Shown piece after piece: positions 23,540 through 27,411 of a stretch of 27,411 nucleotides of DNA. The stretch is taken from assembly GCA_964474295.1 (NCBI GenBank), contig CAYYRN010000027.1:1-27411 (forward strand), read 5' to 3'. This stretch comes from SIG575 sp964474295 (GTDB lineage: Bacteria > Bacillota > Clostridia > Oscillospirales > Acutalibacteraceae). Position 1 is the stretch's first letter. Each line of letters starts with the position of its first letter. The notes under the pieces were generated by a model. The model saw only the letters and a list, made by a program, of their open reading frames with translations, searched no databases and was not told where the DNA came from. A program made the translations under genes and the position numbers.

Positions 23540-24685
23540 TTATTCCAAGTATTCTTTATACGATTCTAATTCCTGTTCGGCTCGATTTACGGTGTCTTGA
23601 ATAGACTTTTTATTCTTCAGTTTTGGTATTAGCGGAAGAATGTTTTGTGCAACCGCTTCATCTTCAAATTTTGCAAGTCCTATTGAAAAAGTTGAAGCAA
23701 TATCAAGTTTCTTTATACCATTTTTCTCATCAAAAGATACTTCAATGATTCCGCTATCGTAAGATAACACGTCGCCTTTGCCAAACTTTTTATGTTGAAT
23801 TGCTGTTCCTATATCAAGTTCGTTCCCTATCGTTTTAATAGTCCGGTTTATGTCTTCCATTTCCTCAAGTGCCTTATTATAGTTTTCAAGAAGGAGCAGA
23901 GCCTTATTCTTTTGCTCTATAATAAGATTTTTTTCTCTCATTTTAGGTCTTGTAAAAGATATACCGTCAAAAAGGTCATAAACAGAACACGCATAGATTA
24001 TATCAAATGCAAGCATATGTTTGTTGGCATCCGCAAACATTTCATTACTATTCGGAAGATTAAATCTGCTTTCATCGGTTTTCAAAAGTTCGGGACACAA
24101 TAAAATTTGTTCAACCAACCAATCGCACATTCTGTAGTAAATATCAAGCTTTATATTATCTCCCGAACCCCAATCATCATAAAATTCGATACAGTCGGCA
24201 AAAATTTTGGATTGAAATGCCTTATACATATAATGATTGTCAGGATCATACAAAAACAAATAGGCTGAAACCGAATGTGAATTTTGTTTATACAAATGAC
24301 TTCCCGGCGAGTATTTTTCAAGAAGCTCGTTACTCTTATCAAAAAAGTCAGAAATCAGCTTTTCTTGTAAATGAATATCACCTTTATCATCCGAATAAAG
24401 GTTGATAAACATTTGTTTTACTGTTTCCGGTTCGTGCTTGGCAAATTCAACAAGACCTAAAAAGGGTTGCGTATAACTATCAATTATATTTTTGGTAGCT
24501 ATTTTTACCTTGTAAAGAGCCTGTGCAAACTCATCGCCTTCTTTAGTTAACGCATCATCCATAAGAACACGAAATTTCTTGGCAATGAACCATTTATAGT
24601 TTTCGTCATTTCCGTTTTTATCGGTTATGTACTCAAACTTATCCAAATAATGACTGAAGATTTGCTTTATATTTTTTTTATTCAT
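23540..24685 (-). CDS. Unrecognised 381-aa protein with C-terminal PcrA/CarD-like Tudor segment
   Basis: 381 residues, soluble, no signal. Residues 1-240 are mostly helical; the stretch SVSAYLFLYDPDNHYMYKAF (138-157) resembles a segment seen near the N-termini of McrB-like and other restriction-associated proteins, a weak resemblance only. Residues 248-290 look like a coiled coil (NKALLLLENYNKALEEMEDI). Residues 293-340 match the pattern of the PcrA/UvrD C-terminal Tudor or CarD RNA polymerase-interaction domain: AIQHKKFGKGDVLSYDSG then IIEVSFDEKNGIKKLDI. A short helical tail follows. No helicase, nuclease or ATPase motif is visible. Strong AAAGGAG 8 nt before ATG 24685. The gene is visibly AT-richer than the operons to its left. 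Function unknown; interaction with RNA polymerase or nucleic acid is inference. Confidence 0.8.
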   Translation of the reverse strand: MNKKNIKQIFSHYLDKFEYITDKNGNDENYKWFIAKKFRVLMDDALTKEGDEFAQALYKVKIATKNIIDSYTQPFLGLVEFAKHEPETVKQMFINLYSDDKGDIHLQEKLISDFFDKSNELLEKYSPGSHLYKQNSHSVSAYLFLYDPDNHYMYKAFQSKIFADCIEFYDDWGSGDNIKLDIYYRMCDWLVEQILLCPELLKTDESRFNLPNSNEMFADANKHMLAFDIIYACSVYDLFDGISFTRPKMREKNLIIEQKNKALLLLENYNKALEEMEDINRTIKTIGNELDIGTAIQHKKFGKGDVLSYDSGIIEVSFDEKNGIKKLDIASTFSIGLAKFEDEAVAQNILPLIPKLKNKKSIQDTVNRAEQELESYKEYLE

Positions 24686-24697
24686 AACAAAACTCCT

Positions 24698-24874
24698 TTA
24701 GTGTAATAGAACTAATAGATCGCTATCTCTTAAAAAATCAATAAACGCATTAACACTTATTTCAGTGCGATATTTATATAAAGTTTTGTATTCAAGTAAA
24801 TGGTCAAATTCAGGCAAGTTAAAATTTATATTAATAATATTATATCCATAATAATTACCAAAATCAACAGTTTT
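24698..24874 (-). pseudogene. Possible 3' remnant of a gene (58 open codons, no start)
   Basis: A stop-free frame of 58 codons ends in TAA 12 nt before the 381-aa protein's ATG, its stop overlapping that gene's ribosome binding site. The translation has protein-like composition (LPEFDHLLEYKTLYKYR, VNAFIDFLRDSDLL) despite AT-rich DNA. There is no ATG or GTG, the one TTG has no ribosome binding site, and an in-frame TGA lies directly upstream (24875-24877). It is either the decayed end of an upstream partner gene or chance. Confidence 0.3.
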
Positions 24875-24906
24875 TCAAAAATGGTAAATAGAGTTTTTGA
24901 TTAAAA

Positions 24907-24937
24907 GCGGCAGAGATTTCTCTCTGCTGCATTTTTT
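24907..24937. terminator. Terminator of the VOC gene
   Basis: 10-bp stem (24907-24916 with 24921-24930, one wobble), TTTC loop, T6 on the plus side and TTTT on the minus side. It lies directly behind the VOC stop on the minus strand. Confidence 0.85.
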
Positions 24938-25307
24938 ATAACGTATATACAGGTGTTCCGACTTTGATCAGATTTCCGTCAAGATCATAAAATCTGACCA
25001 CCTTTTGTCCCCAACTGTGTGTCATCAGACGATTGACATATTCGATTTCGGGGTAAAGCGTTTCGAGACGTTCTAGAAATTGTTCTATGTCGGGTTCTTC
25101 AAAATATAATTCCGACTGATTACTGTTTGAAGTCACACTTCTTTTCGTGAATTGTTCCCAATATCCCAATTCCTGTAAATATAAGTTATTCGTCAATTCC
25201 ATATTCCCGTCATTGTCTTGAAGCAGTTGAAATCCGAACATATCACTATAGAACTTTAACGCGCGGTTACAATCTTTAACAACAATAAGCGTTCCTTTGT
25301 ATTTCAT
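24936..25307 (-). CDS. VOC family (glyoxalase/bleomycin-resistance fold) protein
   Basis: 123 residues, a single VOC domain of two beta-alpha-beta-beta-beta modules: GTLIVVKDCNRALKFYSDMF at residues 5-24 and the second module ending FYDLDGNLIKVG. The first-strand metal His of glyoxalase I is absent (VVKD), so it may bind rather than turn over its ligand, or use other metal ligands. Such stand-alone proteins are common clostridial accessory genes linked to resistance or unknown chemistry. GAGGAG lies 7 nt before ATG 25307. Monocistronic and divergent from the GNAT gene. Confidence 0.88.
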   Translation of the reverse strand: MKYKGTLIVVKDCNRALKFYSDMFGFQLLQDNDGNMELTNNLYLQELGYWEQFTKRSVTSNSNQSELYFEEPDIEQFLERLETLYPEIEYVNRLMTHSWGQKVVRFYDLDGNLIKVGTPVYTL

Positions 25308-25347
25308 CTTTGTTCTCCTCGGCTCAAGATAATAAGCCGGTGATTAC

Positions 25348-25376
25348 TTGAAGAATAGCAACGCTTATGCTATAAT
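25348..25376 (+). promoter_or_regulatory. Promoter of the GNAT gene
   Basis: TTGAAG (25348-25353), exact 17-bp spacer, TATAAT (25371-25376) preceded by TGC as extended -10. The start is predicted near 25383, leaving an unusually long leader of about 150 nt. Confidence 0.8.
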
Positions 25377-25442
25377 AATCCTACAGGCTTCGGCTTGAAT
25401 AATTTTTTCGGAGAGTGCTTTTTGAAAAACACCAACATTTCG

Positions 25443-25482
25443 GAGATTGTATTGTAAACGGGAGGTTTGCAAATACATTCTC
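25443..25482 (+). promoter_or_regulatory. Long stem-loop in the GNAT gene leader
   Basis: Left arm 25443-25459 and right arm 25465-25482 form GAGA/TCTC, TGTATT/AATACA and GTAAAC/GTTTGC helices (16 bp with one T-T mismatch, one bulged A and one wobble) around the loop GGGAG. It is about 50 nt upstream of the GNAT start and has no U-run, so it is not a terminator. Confidence 0.5.
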
Positions 25483-25532
25483 GGCAATCCTCTCGTATTT
25501 TGAGCGTCAACAATTTATGAAAGGATCAAAAA

Positions 25533-26186
25533 ATGAATAATTTGACGATACGTTTAGAAACAGAAAGAGACTACAGAGCAGTAGAAGAACTAACCCGTGA
25601 GGCTTTTTGGAATGTCTATAAGCCCGGTGCGGATGAGCATTACTATGTACATATGATGCGAAATCACCCCGACTTTATTTCGGAGCTTGCATTTGTACTC
25701 GAACTTGACGGCAAAATCATCGGCAACATTATGTACACGAAAGCTTGGCTTGAGGACGGAAACGGTGAGCGTAAGGAAGTTCTTTCTTTCGGGCCGCTTT
25801 GCATTGCACCCGAATACCAAAGACAGAAGCTTGGCAAAATGCTGATTGAACATTCTTTTGAGGTTGCTCGTAAAATGGGGTATGATGTGAACATCAATTT
25901 AGGAAATCCGGGCAACTATGTCGGTTGTGGATTTGTCAGTTGCAAAAAGAAGAATGTCAGCTTCGTGGCAGACGGTAACTTCCCGACATCACTGCTTGTC
26001 TGCGAACTTGTCCCCGGTGTGCTGGACGGTAAAAAGTGGATGTATATTCCTTCAACCGCCGCCGATTGCTGTGAGGACGCCGCCGCAGTCGAAAAATTCG
26101 ACGCCACATTTCCGATGAAAGAAAAGAAGTGGATGCCGAGCCAAGAGGAGTTCTATATTTACAGCCGTTCATCAGTAGTCAGATAA
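25533..26186 (+). CDS. GNAT family N-acetyltransferase (YhbS-like)
   Basis: 217 residues. GNAT enzymes move an acetyl group from acetyl-CoA to an amine. The acetyl-CoA site is visible as FGPLCIAPEYQRQKLGKML at residues 87-104, followed by helix IEHSFEVARKMG and the strand/turn LGNPGNYVGCGFV typical of the YhbS-type group. The C-terminal third (SLLVCELVPGVLDG onward) is the extension of this group. Substrate unknown. AAAGGA 7 nt before ATG 25533. Long structured leader and own promoter suggest regulated expression; terminator follows at 26195-26226. Confidence 0.9.
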   Translation: MNNLTIRLETERDYRAVEELTREAFWNVYKPGADEHYYVHMMRNHPDFISELAFVLELDGKIIGNIMYTKAWLEDGNGERKEVLSFGPLCIAPEYQRQKLGKMLIEHSFEVARKMGYDVNINLGNPGNYVGCGFVSCKKKNVSFVADGNFPTSLLVCELVPGVLDGKKWMYIPSTAADCCEDAAAVEKFDATFPMKEKKWMPSQEEFYIYSRSSVVR

Positions 26187-26194
26187 ACGTAAAA

Positions 26195-26226
26195 AGCCGC
26201 TGAGGAGTTTCGACTTCTCAGCGGTT
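26195..26226. terminator. Bidirectional terminator between GNAT and XRE genes
   Basis: 12-bp stem (26197-26208 with 26213-26224, one wobble) capped by a TTCG tetraloop. On the minus strand T5 follows; on the plus, TTATTCTT. Confidence 0.9.
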
Positions 26227-26230
26227 ATTC

Positions 26231-26893
26231 TTATCGCTTTTTAAATATTACAAGTTCGGGATTTTCCCCGTTTTCTTCGTATGTGCAAACGAGGAGAAAG
26301 TCCATATTAGCGGCAATGCCAAAGCATCTGTCGCCGCCGAATTCACATTCAAGTTGACTTCCGAGATAGGTAGCATTATCATCAAGAAATTTCACTGTTT
26401 GTCCGTTGGGCAGACGATATTCCAAATTGATAAATCTACCGGATAACACATTCAGATTTTCCACCTTGGGTAAGCCTTCAATATGAAGCAATGTGTTAAA
26501 TTCGCAGATGATTTGATTTTTGAATTCCTCGAACTTTTCCTTTCCTCCGATGGCGGCATACTGTTTCCAAAAATCCATAGTAAAATTACCGTCAGCATAA
26601 CACCATCCACAGTAGTTCTCGTTAAATGCACCGTCTTTCTCACGACTGATGTCGGCGTCCTTTAGCGGCATACCGCAACACTCGCAGACAAGCTCACGTG
26701 GAGAGCCGAGGAGTGTGTTGATTGATACGTCAAAGAGCTTTGAAAGAAGCTTCAGTGTTTCGGTGTTTGGGATTGTTTCACCGTTCTCCCAACGACTTAC
26801 TGCTTGTCGGGTTACAAACACTTTTTCGGCAAGTTCATCCTGAGATAATTTGTTTTTCGTTCTAAGTTCAAGGATAATTTCTCTCGTTTCCAT
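26231..26893 (-). CDS. XRE-type HTH regulator with zinc-ribbon domain
   Basis: 220 residues in three parts. Residues 4-58 are a Cro/C1-type HTH (LSQDELAEKVFVTRQAVSRW). Residues 68-105 are a zinc ribbon of the putative zinc-ribbon type (PF12674-like) with C70/C73 in CECCGMPL and C95/C98 in YCGWC. Residues 115-220 are a beta-rich domain ending LVIFKKR that I cannot name; this fusion recurs in clostridia. The protein probably binds DNA as a dimer, with the C-terminal part sensing a ligand, but its targets are unknown. Perfect AAAGGAGGT precedes ATG 26893. Has its own promoter at 26925-26953. It converges on the GNAT gene. Confidence 0.9.
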   Translation of the reverse strand: METREIILELRTKNKLSQDELAEKVFVTRQAVSRWENGETIPNTETLKLLSKLFDVSINTLLGSPRELVCECCGMPLKDADISREKDGAFNENYCGWCYADGNFTMDFWKQYAAIGGKEKFEEFKNQIICEFNTLLHIEGLPKVENLNVLSGRFINLEYRLPNGQTVKFLDDNATYLGSQLECEFGGDRCFGIAANMDFLLVCTYEENGENPELVIFKKR

Positions 26894-26924
26894 ATGTTTT
26901 ACCTCCTTTGTTTACTGTGGATAT

Positions 26925-26953
26925 ATTATAACAGTGCGACGGCAGAATAACAA
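26925..26953 (-). promoter_or_regulatory. Promoter of the XRE/zinc-ribbon regulator gene
   Basis: Minus strand TTGTTA (26948-26953), 17-bp spacer, TATAAT (26925-26930). Leader about 25 nt. Confidence 0.7.
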
Positions 26954-27005
26954 GCAACTGACTGTTGCCCATAATTGTAAGTCGCTATATCTGAATATGA
27001 AAATT

Positions 27006-27029
27006 GCGTCAGAGATTTTTCTTTGACGC
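27006..27029. terminator. Terminator-like hairpin without an obvious gene
   Basis: 10-bp stem GCGTCAGAGA/TCTTTGACGC (27006-27015 with 27020-27029, one wobble), loop TTTT. A short T run follows on either side (TTTGG on plus, AATTTTC on minus). No intact gene ends at it. Confidence 0.5.
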
Positions 27030-27273
27030 TTTGGTGTTTATATGGCATAAATTAACTCAGTGCTTACTTCTTCGGATGTTTAGTTGCGTATTTTATGCAC
27101 TCACACATCGTATGCATCTGTCAAGTAAAAGTAGACGTTGACCGAAGTATGCTATAATGTTCATGAACCTGTCGGAAGGCTGTTACCGTAATTGCCGAAG
27201 AACATAATACAACAGAGAACAATATTTGTCTAACATTATTTTCTAAGATTATATTCTTTGGATAACGTGAAAT

Positions 27274-27306
27274 CCTATTGACATAGAATAGGTAAATAGT
27301 TATAAT
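27274..27306 (+). promoter_or_regulatory. Perfect consensus promoter with dyad over the -35
   Basis: TTGACA (27278-27283), exact 17-bp spacer, TATAAT (27301-27306). An inverted repeat CCTATT/AATAGG (27274-27279 and 27287-27292) overlaps the -35 box and is placed like an operator. The driven gene would lie beyond the window. Confidence 0.75.
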
Positions 27307-27411
27307 AAAAATGGCAAGTGTATTTAAAACAAACCCATAGTCTTGAAAATATAACTATAGACTTTTATATTAACTTGTTTGGTGTTTTTATCAATTTTCA
27401 GTGTGCTTTAG

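Larger units (their letters stand above)
26954..27411. other. Gene-free right end
   Basis: No frame of convincing length or composition is open on either strand, and no frame runs off the right edge for more than a few codons. The stretch holds a hairpin at 27006-27029, an extended -10 element (TGCTATAAT, 27150-27158) without a matching -35, and a consensus promoter at 27278-27306. It looks like a long upstream region of a gene beyond the window, possibly mixed with decayed sequence. Confidence 0.6.

Noticed and set aside
25448..25527. Leader peptide in the GNAT leader (several short TTG frames of about 18 codons)
   Set aside because: None has a ribosome binding site at a workable distance, and there is no ATG or GTG start.
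23540..27411. Prophage, integrative element or restriction-modification island
   Set aside because: No integrase, transposase, methylase, nuclease, phage structural gene or attachment repeats were seen; the stretch is only AT-richer and made of single accessory genes.

Overview
The window reads as a chromosomal segment of a low-to-moderate GC Firmicute of class Clostridia, probably a gut or rumen Oscillospirales/Lachnospirales-type bacterium. This is inferred from the operon asp23-like / fakA(yloV)-like / recG, a T-box in front of thrS, strong AGGAG-type ribosome binding sites, sigma-A promoters with exact 17-bp spacers, a GAAC-N4-GTTC type LexA box, several TTG starts and a scatter of glycoside hydrolases. 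Lineage below class cannot be read from the sequence.

Layout: (1) 1-2142, 3' part of a large secreted/surface protein with CxxC modules and tandem beta domains. (2) 2239-5510, a PHP-domain phosphoesterase (-), a GH43-type glycosidase (+) and a membrane-tethered M20 peptidase (-), each apparently monocistronic. (3) 5645-10292, a four-gene operon: Asp23/Gls24 protein, FakA-like DAK2 kinase, RecG, LuxS, with a clear promoter and terminator. (4) 10293-14204, a minus-strand GH3 -> GH20 glycosidase operon. (5) 14244-17855, divergent promoters, a threonyl T-box leader, thrS, and a GH27 enzyme 3 nt behind thrS with no terminator between. (6) 17865-19183, minus-strand HAD-IIA phosphatase plus two small membrane proteins. 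(7) 19369-20667, a DinB-type polymerase under a promoter carrying two identical LexA boxes; its stop overlaps that of a convergent Fe-alcohol dehydrogenase (20664-21872). (8) 21948-23458, metallophosphoesterase and a lipoprotein whose ribosome binding site lies in a terminator-like hairpin. (9) 23460-27411, a looser, visibly AT-richer accessory stretch: an unrecognised 381-aa protein with a C-terminal PcrA/CarD-like Tudor segment, a coding remnant, a VOC protein, a GNAT enzyme with a structured 150-nt leader, an XRE/zinc-ribbon regulator, and a gene-free right end with a perfect consensus promoter pointing out of the window.

How the genes fit together: the window mixes housekeeping (thrS, recG, fakA-like, luxS, dinB) with carbohydrate scavenging (GH43, GH3, GH20, GH27). 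The glycosidases have no recognisable signal peptides, so they probably act in the cytoplasm on imported oligosaccharides. I see no CRISPR array, rRNA, tRNA, transposase or phage structural gene. The best candidates for something undescribed are the 381-aa Tudor-tailed protein, the hairpin/lipoprotein start arrangement, the thrS-GH27 linkage under a T-box, and the GNAT leader.
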